64,000 nucleotides of DNA, from assembly GCA_021732215.1 (NCBI GenBank), contig JAKFVL010000032.1, positions 186,001 through 250,000 on the forward strand, written 5' to 3'. This DNA comes from Hyphomicrobiales bacterium. GTDB lineage: Bacteria; Pseudomonadota; Alphaproteobacteria; Rhizobiales; Xanthobacteraceae. The notes below the pieces were generated by a model. The model was given only the letters and a program-made list of their open reading frames with translations. It did no database searches and was not told the origin of the DNA. Each line of letters opens with the position of its first letter. Within the stretch, counting starts at the first letter, position 1. The position numbers and the translations under genes are program-made. Below, piece by piece: positions 8,696 to 17,952 of the stretch.

Positions 8696-9976
8696 TTACT
8701 TCAGCATGCCCATGGTGCGCGGCAGCCAGAGCGTCAGTTCCGGGAGCAGCGTGATCGCGACCAGCGACATCAGAAGCGGAATCAGCCACGGCACGATGGC
8801 CATGGTGGTGCGCTCGATCGACAGTTTGGCGATGCGCGACAACACGAACAGCACCATGCCGAGCGGCGGATGCAGCAGGCCGATCATCAGATTCAGCGTC
8901 ATCATCACGCCGAAATGTACCGGATCGATTCCCACCTTGAGGATGATCGGCATCAGGATCGGAACCAGAATGCTGATCGATGCGATCGGCTCGAGAAAAC
9001 ATCCGACCACCAGCAGCAGGATGTTGGTGAGGAACAGGATCGCGTAGCGGTTGCTGGTCAATTGCAAAAGCGCTTCGGCGGCCTTCTCGGTAAGCTGGGT
9101 GGTGGTGAGCACCCAGCCGAACAAGGAGGCGGCGGCGACGATCAACAGCACGCCGGCGGTGGTTTCCACCGTGTCCATCGTCACCTTGTAGAACTGCTTC
9201 AGGCTCATGGACCGGTACAGCAACGTTCCGAGAATCAGCGCCCAGGTGCAGGCGGCGATCGCCGCTTCGGTCGGCGTGAACCAGCCGAAGGTCATTCCGC
9301 CGACGATCAGCGCCGGCGTCAGCAGCGCCGGAAGTGCCGCGACGAACGTGCGGCCGAGAACGCCCCAGTTGAACGCCTGATCCGGCCCCATGTTGTATTT
9401 GCGGGCGCAATAGTAGGCGTACAGCATCATGAACGCGGTCATCACGAGACCGGGGATGAAGCCGCCGAGAAACAATGCACCGATCGAGACGTTACCCATC
9501 ATGCCGTAGATCACGAACGGTAATGACGGCGGGATAATCGGGCCGAGCGTTGCGGACGCGGCCGTGACACCCACCGCGAATTCGGTGGTGTAGCCATGAT
9601 CCTTCATCGCCTTGATCTCGATGGTGCCGATACCGGCCGCGTCGGCGATCGCCGTGCCGGACATGCCGGCGAAGATCACCGAGCCGAAGATGTTCACATG
9701 CGCGAGACCCCCGCGCATCCAGCCGCAGGTCGCGACCGCGAAATCGTAGATGCGGTTGGTGATACCGGCCGAATTCATCAGATTGCCGGCCAGAATGAAG
9801 AAAGGCACTGCGAGCAGCGGAAAGCTGTCGATGCCGCCGGCCATGCGGTGCAGGATCACGAAATCGGGAATGCCGGCGATAAAGTGGGTGTAGATCAGCG
9901 ACGATCCAGCCAATGCGATGAACACCGGAATGCCGGCAAGCAGAACGATCAGAAACACAAAGACCATGATTGCCAT
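8696..9976 (-). CDS. dctM: TRAP transporter large permease (DctM)
   Basis: Large membrane subunit that carries out Na+-coupled solute import. The 426-residue protein has about 12 hydrophobic segments and begins with the typical MAIMVFVFLIVLLAGIPVF helix. It contains the PFFILAGNLMN, GMSGTAIADAAG and PPSLPFVIYG blocks of the DctM family. ATG 9976 lies 12 bp after the dctQ stop, with GAGCGGA upstream, so translation is probably coupled. It forms one operon with dctQ and dctP. Adjacency to uronate dehydrogenase suggests uronate uptake (inference). Confidence 0.95.
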   Translation of the reverse strand: MAIMVFVFLIVLLAGIPVFIALAGSSLIYTHFIAGIPDFVILHRMAGGIDSFPLLAVPFFILAGNLMNSAGITNRIYDFAVATCGWMRGGLAHVNIFGSVIFAGMSGTAIADAAGIGTIEIKAMKDHGYTTEFAVGVTAASATLGPIIPPSLPFVIYGMMGNVSIGALFLGGFIPGLVMTAFMMLYAYYCARKYNMGPDQAFNWGVLGRTFVAALPALLTPALIVGGMTFGWFTPTEAAIAACTWALILGTLLYRSMSLKQFYKVTMDTVETTAGVLLIVAAASLFGWVLTTTQLTEKAAEALLQLTSNRYAILFLTNILLLVVGCFLEPIASISILVPILMPIILKVGIDPVHFGVMMTLNLMIGLLHPPLGMVLFVLSRIAKLSIERTTMAIVPWLIPLLMSLVAITLLPELTLWLPRTMGMLK

Positions 9977-9988
9977 GTGATCGTCCGC

Positions 9989-10564
9989 TCAATCTGCCTT
10001 GATCTGGTCGGTGAGCTCGTGCGGCCTGCGCCACCCTTGCTTGTAGTGTTGCCACAACACCCACAGCTGCCGTCCGAACATCAGGAAGCATCCGAGCCCG
10101 ACGCCGCCATAGACGGCGCTCATCGGCACCTCGAACACGGTCATACGCTGGTAGTGCATGCGCTCGATGATCGAGATGGAGAAATAGGAGAGCAGGCCGA
10201 GGAAGCCGAGCGTGATGAAGTCGGCCGTCGCCAGCAGCGCCGTGCGCGCCGGTCCCGGCTTCATCAGATTCGACACCAGCTCCACCGCGATATGGCTGTT
10301 CTTGCGGGTGACGACCGCGCCGCCGATGAACGTCAGCCACATCAGGCCGTAGCGTGCGATCTCCTCGGTCCAGGCCAGACTGTCGTTGAGAATGTAGCGC
10401 GTGAAGAATTGCAGAAAGACGATGAAAGCCAGACTCCAGAACAGAACGAAGGCGATCCAGTCCTCTGGATGCTTCTCGATAACGACCTCTTCGTCCTGCG
10501 CGACGATAAGGCGCTCCGGGTGATCCGGGGTTGAGGCCGAAGCCTTTTCCATCGCTGTTGTCAT
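9989..10564 (-). CDS. dctQ: TRAP transporter small permease (DctQ)
   Basis: Four-helix small membrane subunit of the TRAP transporter, which pairs with DctM. The 191-residue protein has a cytoplasmic N-terminal extension of about 40 residues before the first helix (WIAFVLFWSLAFIVFLQ). This extension is longer than in many DctQ proteins. The LAWTEEIARYGLMWL segment between helices 1 and 2 is the family signature. It lies 70 bp after dctP and 12 bp before dctM. Confidence 0.93.
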   Translation of the reverse strand: MTTAMEKASASTPDHPERLIVAQDEEVVIEKHPEDWIAFVLFWSLAFIVFLQFFTRYILNDSLAWTEEIARYGLMWLTFIGGAVVTRKNSHIAVELVSNLMKPGPARTALLATADFITLGFLGLLSYFSISIIERMHYQRMTVFEVPMSAVYGGVGLGCFLMFGRQLWVLWQHYKQGWRRPHELTDQIKAD

Positions 10565-10634
10565 GACGCGCTCCGTGGCGAAGAAAGCGCGGCTGCGCCT
10601 GGCGCAACCGCGCTGTTTCCTCTGTGGCGGGTTC

Positions 10635-11624
10635 TTACTTCAGTGCCTGCAAGGCGTCATACTCGGCCTGGCTCCATCCGGCGCCTGCGCTGGCGTCGTT
10701 ATGCAGTTTCATCGCCGCCTCGCGAAACGCCGCGCGATCGACCGTCACCACCGTCTTGCCGAGTTTGCGCAGCTCGTCAGCAGTCTTTTGCTCGGACGCG
10801 CGGATCTGATCGGTCGCCTTCGCTGCGGCCTGTGTCAGAACTTCCTCGAACACCTTCTTGTCGGCGTCCGACAACTTCGCCCAGACGTGGCTGCCGACGA
10901 TGGCCAGCAGCGATTCCGAGATGTGGCCGGTCAGCATGATGTGGCTCTGCACCTCATAGAACTTCTTTGCCATGATCGTCGGCAGGGGATTTTCCTGTCC
11001 GTCGACCGTGCCCTGCTGAAGCGCGAGATAGACTTCGGCAAATGCGATCGGAGTCGCGTTGGCGCCGACCGATTTCGCCATCATCAGGTAGAGCGGCGCC
11101 GGTGGCACGCGCAGCTTCATGCCTTTCATGTCTTCCGGCTTCTTGATTTCCTTGTTGGCGGTGACCATGCGCTCGCCATAGTAGGTCAGCGATATGATCT
11201 TGTGCCGGGTCTTGTCTTCGTAACCCTTGGCAATGTCGCGGAACAGCTTGCTGTCGCGATAGGCTTTCCAGTGATCGAAATCACGCATCATGAAAGGTGC
11301 GCCGGAAATCGCCAGTGGCTTGTGGATCGAGCCGGCGAAAGAGGTGCCGGTGTAGATCATGTCCACGGTGCCGAGACCGAGACCTTCGTTGATCTGGTTT
11401 TCGTTGCCGAGCTGCGAGGCGGGAAACACGCCGATCTCGTAGCGGCCGCCGGTGCGCTTCTTGATTTCCTCGGCGGCCCACAGCGCTTCGCTGTGGTAAG
11501 GTTCGGAAACTTCATACACATGCGCCCACTTCAGCTTGGTCTGGGCGGCGGCGGGTGAAGCGAAAGCGGCAAGTGCTGCAATTGTTGCTATCGCCAGCGG
11601 TAGCCGGCGCAATCCGTATATCAT
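10635..11624 (-). CDS. dctP: TRAP transporter substrate-binding protein (DctP)
   Basis: Periplasmic receptor of the TRAP system, 329 residues with a signal peptide (cleavage near AAA-Q28). It has the family blocks FPASQLGNE, MKGMKLRVPPAP (the Arg in KLRVP normally binds the ligand carboxylate) and QQGTVDGQENP. ATG 11624 has a strong GGGAGGA 5 bases upstream. First gene of the dctP-dctQ-dctM operon. It is divergent from a GntR/FCD regulator that overlaps uronate dehydrogenase, so hexuronates are the most likely ligands. That is inference from context. Confidence 0.94.
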   Translation of the reverse strand: MIYGLRRLPLAIATIAALAAFASPAAAQTKLKWAHVYEVSEPYHSEALWAAEEIKKRTGGRYEIGVFPASQLGNENQINEGLGLGTVDMIYTGTSFAGSIHKPLAISGAPFMMRDFDHWKAYRDSKLFRDIAKGYEDKTRHKIISLTYYGERMVTANKEIKKPEDMKGMKLRVPPAPLYLMMAKSVGANATPIAFAEVYLALQQGTVDGQENPLPTIMAKKFYEVQSHIMLTGHISESLLAIVGSHVWAKLSDADKKVFEEVLTQAAAKATDQIRASEQKTADELRKLGKTVVTVDRAAFREAAMKLHNDASAGAGWSQAEYDALQALK

Positions 11625-11734
11625 GATGTCCTCCCTTAGTTATGCTTGGTGCGGCCGCGTGAACCGGGCTTCTTGCGAACAAGATTCGAAACGTCTTGCT
11701 CCCGCCTTTGGGCGGTGTTAGCAAAATTTGTACG
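11625..11734. promoter_or_regulatory. Divergent control region, TRAP operon / GntR regulator
   Basis: The 110-bp gap between dctP and the GntR gene must hold both promoters. CCGCC-TTTG-GGCGG (11702-11715) is an inverted repeat. TTGT (11728-11731) and ACAA (11743-11746) form a looser one that extends just past the ATG chosen for the regulator. Either could be an operator for the FCD regulator. Neither matches a FadR/UxuR consensus well enough to name. Confidence 0.35.
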
Positions 11735-12583
11735 ATGACCGGACAACGAGCGTCAATACGGTACCTCTCACGCAAGACAAAAGACGCAGCCGCTGCGCCG
11801 CGCGGCTTGCTGCGTCCGCTCAGTCCGGCCAGGCGTCGGACCGAGGAGGTCGTCGAGCGGATCGCCGACCAGATCAGTTCCGGAAAACTCGGCGCGGGCG
11901 CAAAACTTCCCACCGAACAGGAAATGATGGTTGCGATGGGCGTCAGCCGCACGGTGGTGCGCGAGGCGATCTCGGCGCTCAGGGCTCGCGGGCTGGTGAT
12001 GACGCGGCAAGGCGCGGGCGCGTTCGTCAGCACCGATCCTGCCCAGCAGCCCTATGTGATCCATCCGGACGGACTTGGGTCCATCGGCAGCGTGATCGAA
12101 ATTCTCGAACTACGTACGGCTGTCGAGATGGAAACGGCGGCGATCGCCTGCGAACGGGCCACCGCGACCGAGCTGAAGGCCATTCGCCGCGCCGCGGCGG
12201 TATTCAGCAAGGCCGTCAAGCGCGACGATCGCGCCGTTCAGGAGGATTTCGACTTTCATCGCGCTATCGCTCTGGCGACGCACAACCGGCGCTTTGTCGG
12301 GTTCCTCGAGTATCTCGGCGGGCTGATTATCCCGCGGCAGAGCATTCGCCTGATCGACGACAAGACCTATCTCCGCAAGGTTGCGAGCGAGCACGAGATC
12401 ATCCTTGGCGCAATCGAGGGACGCTCGCCCGAGAAGGCGCGCGAGGCGATGCGCAGGCATCTGCTCAACGGCCGCGAGCGCTACCGGCGGCTCGGCGTTG
12501 CTGCTGCCGAAATCGGAGGCGGCACGAACGGCGGCAAGATCAACGGCAAGTCCAACGATAAGCCTAACGGCAGGACGCGGTGA
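11735..12583 (+). CDS. GntR-family (FCD/FadR subfamily) transcriptional regulator
   Basis: DNA-binding regulator, 282 residues from ATG 11735. A winged-helix GntR domain shows the LPTEQEMMVAMGVSRTVVREA motif region. It is followed by an FCD effector domain with the DFDFHRAI and SEHEIILGAI metal/ligand-site segments. A TTG at 11696 would add 13 residues; neither start has a clear ribosome-binding site. The tail after about residue 260 is Gly/Asn/Lys-rich and probably disordered. Its stop overlaps the udh start by 4 bases (GTGA), and it is divergent from the TRAP operon. It therefore most likely senses a uronate-pathway intermediate and controls both units (inference). Confidence 0.9.
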   Translation: MTGQRASIRYLSRKTKDAAAAPRGLLRPLSPARRRTEEVVERIADQISSGKLGAGAKLPTEQEMMVAMGVSRTVVREAISALRARGLVMTRQGAGAFVSTDPAQQPYVIHPDGLGSIGSVIEILELRTAVEMETAAIACERATATELKAIRRAAAVFSKAVKRDDRAVQEDFDFHRAIALATHNRRFVGFLEYLGGLIIPRQSIRLIDDKTYLRKVASEHEIILGAIEGRSPEKAREAMRRHLLNGRERYRRLGVAAAEIGGGTNGGKINGKSNDKPNGRTR

Positions 12584-13434
12584 ACGGCGTGACGGCTGCG
12601 AGCGGGCAAACGCCGGTCATGCGGCGCGTTCTTCTCACCGGCGCCAGCGGCGGCATCGGCACGCGATTGCGCAAGCTGCTCAAGCCGCTTTATCCCGAAT
12701 TGATTCTCAGCGACATCCGCCCGCCCGGCGATCTTTTGCCCGGCGAGACGTTCATTCAAGCCGATCTCGCCGACGTGGGTGCTGTTCACGCCATGATGCA
12801 AGGCATCGACGGCGTCGTCCATCTGGGCGGCTATTCGGTGGAAGGCCCGTGGGACGCGATCCTCAACGCCAACATCGTCGGCGCCTATAACGTGTTCGAG
12901 GCGGCGCGGATCGCGCATGTCCAGCGCATTGTGTTCGCATCGTCCAATCATGTTGTCGGATTCTATCCGCGCTCGCAGACCATCGGCGTCGACGAGCATG
13001 TGCTGCCGGATTCGCGCTACGGCGTCAGCAAGGCGTTCGGCGAGGCGCTGGCCGCGCTCTATGCCTACAAGCACGGCCTCGGCGCGCTGTGCATCCGGAT
13101 CGGCAATGTCGACGACCGCCCGGTGGACGAGCGACGGCTGGCGATCTGGCTCAATCCGGAAGATCTGGTGTCGCTGATCCGGATCGGACTGGAACGACCC
13201 GGTCTGGTTTATGAGATCGTGTACGGTATGTCCGGCAACAAACGTGCGTGGTGGGACAACACGCGGGCCGGCGAGTTGGGCTACGAGCCCCAGGGCCGCG
13301 CCGAGGATCATGTCGAAAGCGCGATGGCGGCACAGCGCGGCATTGCGCCCGATCCGGTCGCCGAAGCCTTTCAGGGCGGGGCATTTTGTGCCGATGAATT
13401 TTCGTCCGATCTGGCGAAGATCAGGCCATCGTAA
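12580..13434 (+). CDS. udh: Uronate dehydrogenase (NAD-dependent SDR/epimerase fold)
   Basis: Oxidises D-galacturonate or D-glucuronate to the aldaro-lactone, the first step of the oxidative uronate pathway. The 284-residue protein has the NAD motif TGASGGIG (20-27), VVHLGG (79-84), FASSNH (119-124) with catalytic S121/S122, and Y147-x3-K151 (RYGVSK). It also shows the WWDN and FQGG(A)F motifs that I recall from the Agrobacterium enzyme; resemblance to that protein runs along the full length. GTG 12580 overlaps the regulator stop (translational coupling). An internal ATG at 12619 just before RRVLLTG is a possible alternative start. No aldarate-lactonase or dehydratase gene is in the window. 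Confidence 0.88.
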   Translation: MNGVTAASGQTPVMRRVLLTGASGGIGTRLRKLLKPLYPELILSDIRPPGDLLPGETFIQADLADVGAVHAMMQGIDGVVHLGGYSVEGPWDAILNANIVGAYNVFEAARIAHVQRIVFASSNHVVGFYPRSQTIGVDEHVLPDSRYGVSKAFGEALAALYAYKHGLGALCIRIGNVDDRPVDERRLAIWLNPEDLVSLIRIGLERPGLVYEIVYGMSGNKRAWWDNTRAGELGYEPQGRAEDHVESAMAAQRGIAPDPVAEAFQGGAFCADEFSSDLAKIRPS

Positions 13435-13505
13435 TTGCAAGGAGCAAAGCGACGAAGCAATCCATTCCTGCTTGAGGCCGGATACGTCGCTTCGCTCGCA
13501 ATGAC
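13435..13505. repeat. Intergenic inverted repeat (family B), copy 1, between convergent genes
   Basis: AGCGACGAAGCAATCC on one side and GTCGCTTCGCTCGCAATGAC on the other form an interrupted inverted repeat of the same type as 30422-30500. It fills almost the whole 85-bp gap between the convergent udh gene and the reductase gene at 13520, so it may serve as a two-way terminator. Confidence 0.7.
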
Positions 13506-13519
13506 GGCATGAGATGGCG

Positions 13520-14707
13520 TCAGGTCGATTCCATCCTGAACGTCATGCCGGCGTTGGCAACGAGTCGTCCGATCAACGCCTCTCCCATGGCCGCGCCGGG
13601 CGTCCAGATGCCGCCGGGCACATCGCGTGCATCGCGCACGAGGCAGATCGCAGTCTCGGCAATCATCTTCGAGGTCGAGCCATAGCCGGGATCCCTGTCA
13701 CCGCCGACCGCCGCACGCAACTGTCGTCCGTCCGTGGCGGTCGCAACGAACAGCACGTCATAGAAGCCAGTCTCGCGTTCTTCTTTGGACGGACCATCGC
13801 CAGGCTTCTTGCCGCCCATCGCCGCATCGGGACCGGCCATCGCCTTGGCGATCGCCTGCGCCGTGGCTTCGCCTTTTTCGCCGGGGCCGGCCAGCATCAT
13901 CTCGTCATAAATGAAGTCGCGGCCATAGGCGTGGCCCAGCAGGGCATTGCTGCGATGGACATTGCGCGTGTTGATCGCGGCCATTACGAACGGCGCGCTC
14001 CACATCTGCAAGTCCTCATCGAACTGCGGCTTGTTGCCGGACGGCTGCTTCGGGCCGTCGAAGCCCGGTGTCAACGAGAATGGATTCTTCAGGAGCGCGA
14101 CGACGCCGGGGTCTTTGGCAGCGGCCGCGAGCGTCGCCTTGAGACTGGCCGCCGTACCGCCCGAGAACGTGCCGCGCATCTTGCGCACGCGCCCCTTTAT
14201 GCGCGGCGCTGCCGAGCCCCACGCCGCCCTTGCGTTCTGTTGCAGGAAGAACACGCCAAGTTCGAACGGAATGGAATCGAATCCGCAGGAAAAGACGATC
14301 CGTGCGCCGTTCTTCTTTGCAGCCGTCTCGTGCGTATCGATCATTTTGCGCATCCATGCAGGCTCGCCGCAGAGATCGAGATAGTCGGTGCCGGTTGCCG
14401 CGCAAATCGCCACCAATTCCTCGCCATAGAGCTGATAGGGACCGACGGTGGTCAGCACCGCTTGTGTTCGCTTGACGAGGGCGGCGAGCGATGCCGCATC
14501 GCTTGCATCTGCTGCGATCAATGGAGTTTCACGCGGCGCGCCGATCTCGTCGCGCACCTGCGCCAGCTTGTCGAGGCTGCGGCCAGCCATGGCCCACTTG
14601 ATGTCCTTGCCGACGCCGTAGCGCTCCGCGAGATATTCGGCGACGAGTCTGCCGGTGAAACCGCTGGCGCCATAAACGATGATGTCGAATTCCGCGGATG
14701 GTTTCAT
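13520..14707 (-). CDS. Saccharopine-dehydrogenase-like / trans-acting enoyl reductase family protein
   Basis: A 395-residue NAD(P)-binding oxidoreductase. The N-terminal Rossmann motif YGASGFTGRLVAEYL is followed by the TVGPYQLYGEELV and GTDYLDLCGE blocks typical of the family that includes mycobacterial trans-acting enoyl reductase and eukaryotic SCCPDH. The substrate is unknown. The name saccharopine dehydrogenase should not be read as lysine metabolism. ATG 14707 with a GGGAG about 9 bases upstream is preferred, because the frame stays open to 14983 but that part runs into the opposite-strand ABC gene. Divergent from the ABC-transporter operon at 14837. Confidence 0.85.
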   Translation of the reverse strand: MKPSAEFDIIVYGASGFTGRLVAEYLAERYGVGKDIKWAMAGRSLDKLAQVRDEIGAPRETPLIAADASDAASLAALVKRTQAVLTTVGPYQLYGEELVAICAATGTDYLDLCGEPAWMRKMIDTHETAAKKNGARIVFSCGFDSIPFELGVFFLQQNARAAWGSAAPRIKGRVRKMRGTFSGGTAASLKATLAAAAKDPGVVALLKNPFSLTPGFDGPKQPSGNKPQFDEDLQMWSAPFVMAAINTRNVHRSNALLGHAYGRDFIYDEMMLAGPGEKGEATAQAIAKAMAGPDAAMGGKKPGDGPSKEERETGFYDVLFVATATDGRQLRAAVGGDRDPGYGSTSKMIAETAICLVRDARDVPGGIWTPGAAMGEALIGRLVANAGMTFRMEST

Positions 14708-14836
14708 TTCAATTCTCCCGGCGTTGGCTGCATTATGATGGCGCAGGTTGCGCCTTCCGTATGCCAAAAGCTGCGAGGTTGGTATAGCGTTCTGACAACA
14801 TCGGATGTCCTGCAGATACAGCGAGCGTTTGCGTAG

Positions 14837-15490
14837 ATGCTGAAAGTGTCGCGGTTGAGCAAGAGTTACGGCCTTCCGCAGGGAACACTGTCCGTCTTGC
14901 GCGAGGTGAACTTGCAGGTCGCGGCCGGCGAGTCGGTGGCGCTCACCGGCGAGTCCGGCAGCGGCAAGAGCACGCTGCTGCATCTGATCGCGGGTCTCGA
15001 CGAGCCGGACAGCGGCGAGATCGTGCTCGACGGCAAGGCCATGTCAGGTGCTTCGGAAGGCGATCGCGCCCAGATGCGGCGTGAAAAGCTCGGCCTCGTG
15101 TTTCAGCAGTTCAATCTCATTCCAAGCCTCAAGGTCGGCGACAATCTGTCGTTTCAGGCGCGGATCGCGGGCAAGCTGGATTTCGCATGGCTGAGCGAGC
15201 TCGCCGGCAGACTGGGGCTGGCGGATATGCTCGACCGATACCCCGAGCAATTGTCGGGAGGCCAGCAGCAGCGCGTCGCGATCGGCCGTGCGCTGGCGGT
15301 CAAGCCGTCGCTGGTGCTGGCGGACGAGCCGACCGGCAATCTCGACGAGGCGACCGCCGACGAAGTGGTGCGGCTGGCGCGCGAGCTGGTGGCGCGCAGC
15401 GGCTGCGCGCTGTTGATGGTGACCCACAGCACGCGGCTTGCGAGCCTGCTCGATCGCCGCGTGCATCTGACCGCGGGACAACTGACATGA
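14837..15490 (+). CDS. ABC transporter ATP-binding protein (LolD/MacB/AttE type)
   Basis: ATPase subunit of a FtsX-type ABC transporter. The 217-residue protein has Walker A GESGSGKST (38-46), signature LSGGQQQRV, and Walker B followed by ADEPTGNLDE. This is the pattern of the LolD/MacB/FtsE subfamily that works with FtsX-like permeases rather than with import systems. Its stop codon overlaps the permease start (ATGA at 15487-15490). It is the first gene of a three-gene operon ending in an AttH-like lipocalin protein, which fits the AttEFGH-type system. What it moves is unknown. Confidence 0.92.
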   Translation: MLKVSRLSKSYGLPQGTLSVLREVNLQVAAGESVALTGESGSGKSTLLHLIAGLDEPDSGEIVLDGKAMSGASEGDRAQMRREKLGLVFQQFNLIPSLKVGDNLSFQARIAGKLDFAWLSELAGRLGLADMLDRYPEQLSGGQQQRVAIGRALAVKPSLVLADEPTGNLDEATADEVVRLARELVARSGCALLMVTHSTRLASLLDRRVHLTAGQLT

Positions 15491-17952
15491 CCGCGCTTTG
15501 GATCATGCGGGTGTTACTCAGCCACTGGATGCGGCATCGCATGCAGCTCGCAACATTGCTGATCGGGCTGATGTCGGCGACGGCGCTGTGGAGCGGCGTG
15601 CAGGCGATCAACCAGCAGGCGCGTACGAGTTACGACCGCGCGGCGTCCGCGTTCGGCGGCGGCAACACCGCGATGCTGCTGCCGGGCGATGACGTCACCG
15701 TGCCGCAATCATTGTTCGCGACGCTGCGCCGGGCCGGATGGCTGGTCTCGCCGGTGCTCGAAGGCCGCGTGCGGATCGGCGAGCGCAGCGTGCGGCTGAT
15801 CGGAATCGAGCCGCTCAGCCTGCCGCGCGATGCGGGGCCTGCGCCGGGCTTGTCGGATGCGAAGCTGCTGCAGGGCTTTCTGTCACCGGGCGGACAGACG
15901 CTGATTGCGCCGCGGACTGCAGCGGACTTCGGCTGGCGCGCGGATCAAGTGCTCACCACGGAATCCGGAGAACGTTTGCCGCCGCTGCAACTCGCGCCCG
16001 ATCTGTTGCCCGATCTGCTTGTCGCCGACATCGGTTTCGCGCAGACAATTCTGCGGCAACCCGATCGCATCTCGCGATTTCTGATCGATCCGGCACCGGG
16101 CGGCGAGCGGCTGCCGCTGGCGCAGGTGGCCGGCTCGCAGCTTCGCCTCGTCGAGGCCGGCAGCGAGAGCGATCTGCAGCGGTTGACAGCGAGCTTCCAT
16201 CTCAACCTGACGGCGTTCGGTTTGCTGTCCTTCCTCGTCGGCTTGTTCATCGTGCATTCGGCGATCGGGCTCGCCTTCGAGCAGCGCCTGCCGATGTTGC
16301 GCACGCTGCGCGCCTGCGGCGTATCTGCTTCAAGGCTCGTGTCCGTGCTGCTCGCCGAACTGGTGATGCTGGCGCTGATTGCCGGCGTCGCGGGCCTTGC
16401 TTGCGGTTATCTCATAGCGTCCGCGTTGCTGCCCGATGTTGCGGCGAGTTTGCGCGGGCTCTATGGCGCGGCGGTGCCGGGGCAGCTTGTGATTCAGCCG
16501 CAATGGTGGATCGCGGGGCTTGCCATGTGCGTGGCGGGGTCGCTGGTCGCAGCCGCCGGAGCGCTGGTTCGTGTGCTGCGGTTGCCCTTGCTGGTGTCGG
16601 CGCAACCCTATGCGTGGCAATTGTCGCAACGCCGATGGCTGATCGGGCAGGCCTTGCTTGCCACAGCCATCCTGATCGCAGCGCTTGCCGCGTTCCGGTT
16701 CGGCACGAGTTTGTTGACGGCCTTTGCCGTGCTCGCGGGTGCGCTGCTTGGCGCGGCGCTGCTGTTGCCGGTGCTGCTGAATGTGATGCTGCGAACCGGT
16801 GAAGCGATGTCGCGTGGCCCGGTCGCGCTGTGGGCGTGGGCCGACAGCCGCCAGCAACTCTCCGGCCTGTCGCTGGCGCTGATGGCGTTGCTGCTGGCGC
16901 TCGCGGTCAATGTCGGTGTCGGCACCATGGTCGGGAGTTTCAGCAAAACCTTCCTGCGCTGGCTCGATGGACGTCTCGCGGCTGACATCTATCTGGTCGT
17001 GCCAGATCCAAACCGGGCGGCCGGGATCGAAGCATGGCTGCGGCAGCGCCCCGATATCGATGCGGTGCTGCCGGCGGCGCGCGCGGATGTCAGGATCGGC
17101 GGCGAGCCGGTCGAGCTGTTCGGTCTTGCCGATCACGCGACGTACCGCGATCTGTGGCCGCTCCTCGAAGCGCGGGCGAATGTCTGGGACGGCGTGCGCG
17201 ACGGCCGCAGCGTGCTGGTCAGCGAGCAGTTGGGCCGGCGTCTCGGCATCAAGCTCGGCGACAGGGTGCGCCTTCCAACGCCATCGGGCGACTGGATTGC
17301 AGAGGTCGGCGGGCTCTATGCGGACTACGGTAATCCGAAGGGCCAGATCACGGTCAATACCGACCAGTTGCTGCAACGGTTTGTCGCCGCCGGACGAACA
17401 CGGTTCGGCTTACGGGTCAAATCCGGCGCGATTCCCGAAGTGATGCGGGAACTGGAGTCAACGTTCGGCCTCGGCCGCCGCGACCTTGCCGATCAGGCGA
17501 CGGTCAAGGCCGAGTCGCAGCGCATCTTCAATCGCACGTTCGCGGTGACGTCGGTGCTGAACGCATTCACGCTTGGCGTTGCGGGCGTGGCGCTGTTCAC
17601 GAGCCTGCTGACGCTCGGTCAGTCGCGCCTGCCGCAGCTTGCACCGTTGTGGGCGCTCGGTGTCACGCGCCGCCGTCTCGCTGTGCTGGAGTTGTGCAAA
17701 ACCATGCTGCTGGCATTGATGACGGCTCTGCTGGCGCTGCCGCTCGGCATCGGGGTCGCGTGGTGTCTGATCGAGGTGGTGAACGTAAAGGCGTTCGGCT
17801 GGCGTCTGCCGCTCGAGATTTTCCCTGGCGAACTCGCGCGGTTGCTGCTGGTGGCGATGGCGGCTGCGTTGGTTGCAACCTTGCTGCCGATGCTGAAGCT
17901 CGGGCGGATGCGGCCGGTGGCTCTTCTCAAGGTGTTCGCCGATGAGCGCTAG
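15487..17952 (+). CDS. FtsX-like ABC transporter permease (AttFG-like, duplicated)
   Basis: An 821-residue inner-membrane permease. An N-terminal helix (about 15-40), a large periplasmic segment, a three-helix FtsX core (about 230-370), further helices near 390-480, a second periplasmic segment and a C-terminal three-helix core (about 690-815) suggest two FtsX-type units joined in one chain. These would correspond to AttF and AttG, which are separate proteins elsewhere (from memory). ATG 15487 overlaps the stop of the ATPase gene. The frame is open much further upstream (to 15187), but that part is a shadow of the ATPase gene. The last 11 bases overlap the attH-like gene. Confidence 0.88.
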   Translation: MTALWIMRVLLSHWMRHRMQLATLLIGLMSATALWSGVQAINQQARTSYDRAASAFGGGNTAMLLPGDDVTVPQSLFATLRRAGWLVSPVLEGRVRIGERSVRLIGIEPLSLPRDAGPAPGLSDAKLLQGFLSPGGQTLIAPRTAADFGWRADQVLTTESGERLPPLQLAPDLLPDLLVADIGFAQTILRQPDRISRFLIDPAPGGERLPLAQVAGSQLRLVEAGSESDLQRLTASFHLNLTAFGLLSFLVGLFIVHSAIGLAFEQRLPMLRTLRACGVSASRLVSVLLAELVMLALIAGVAGLACGYLIASALLPDVAASLRGLYGAAVPGQLVIQPQWWIAGLAMCVAGSLVAAAGALVRVLRLPLLVSAQPYAWQLSQRRWLIGQALLATAILIAALAAFRFGTSLLTAFAVLAGALLGAALLLPVLLNVMLRTGEAMSRGPVALWAWADSRQQLSGLSLALMALLLALAVNVGVGTMVGSFSKTFLRWLDGRLAADIYLVVPDPNRAAGIEAWLRQRPDIDAVLPAARADVRIGGEPVELFGLADHATYRDLWPLLEARANVWDGVRDGRSVLVSEQLGRRLGIKLGDRVRLPTPSGDWIAEVGGLYADYGNPKGQITVNTDQLLQRFVAAGRTRFGLRVKSGAIPEVMRELESTFGLGRRDLADQATVKAESQRIFNRTFAVTSVLNAFTLGVAGVALFTSLLTLGQSRLPQLAPLWALGVTRRRLAVLELCKTMLLALMTALLALPLGIGVAWCLIEVVNVKAFGWRLPLEIFPGELARLLLVAMAAALVATLLPMLKLGRMRPVALLKVFADER

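Noticed and set aside
15187-15486. A 100-codon N-terminal extension of the FtsX-type permease
   Set aside because: It overlaps the ABC ATPase gene fully and is Arg/Ala/Gly-rich; ATG 15487 overlapping the ATPase stop is the natural start.
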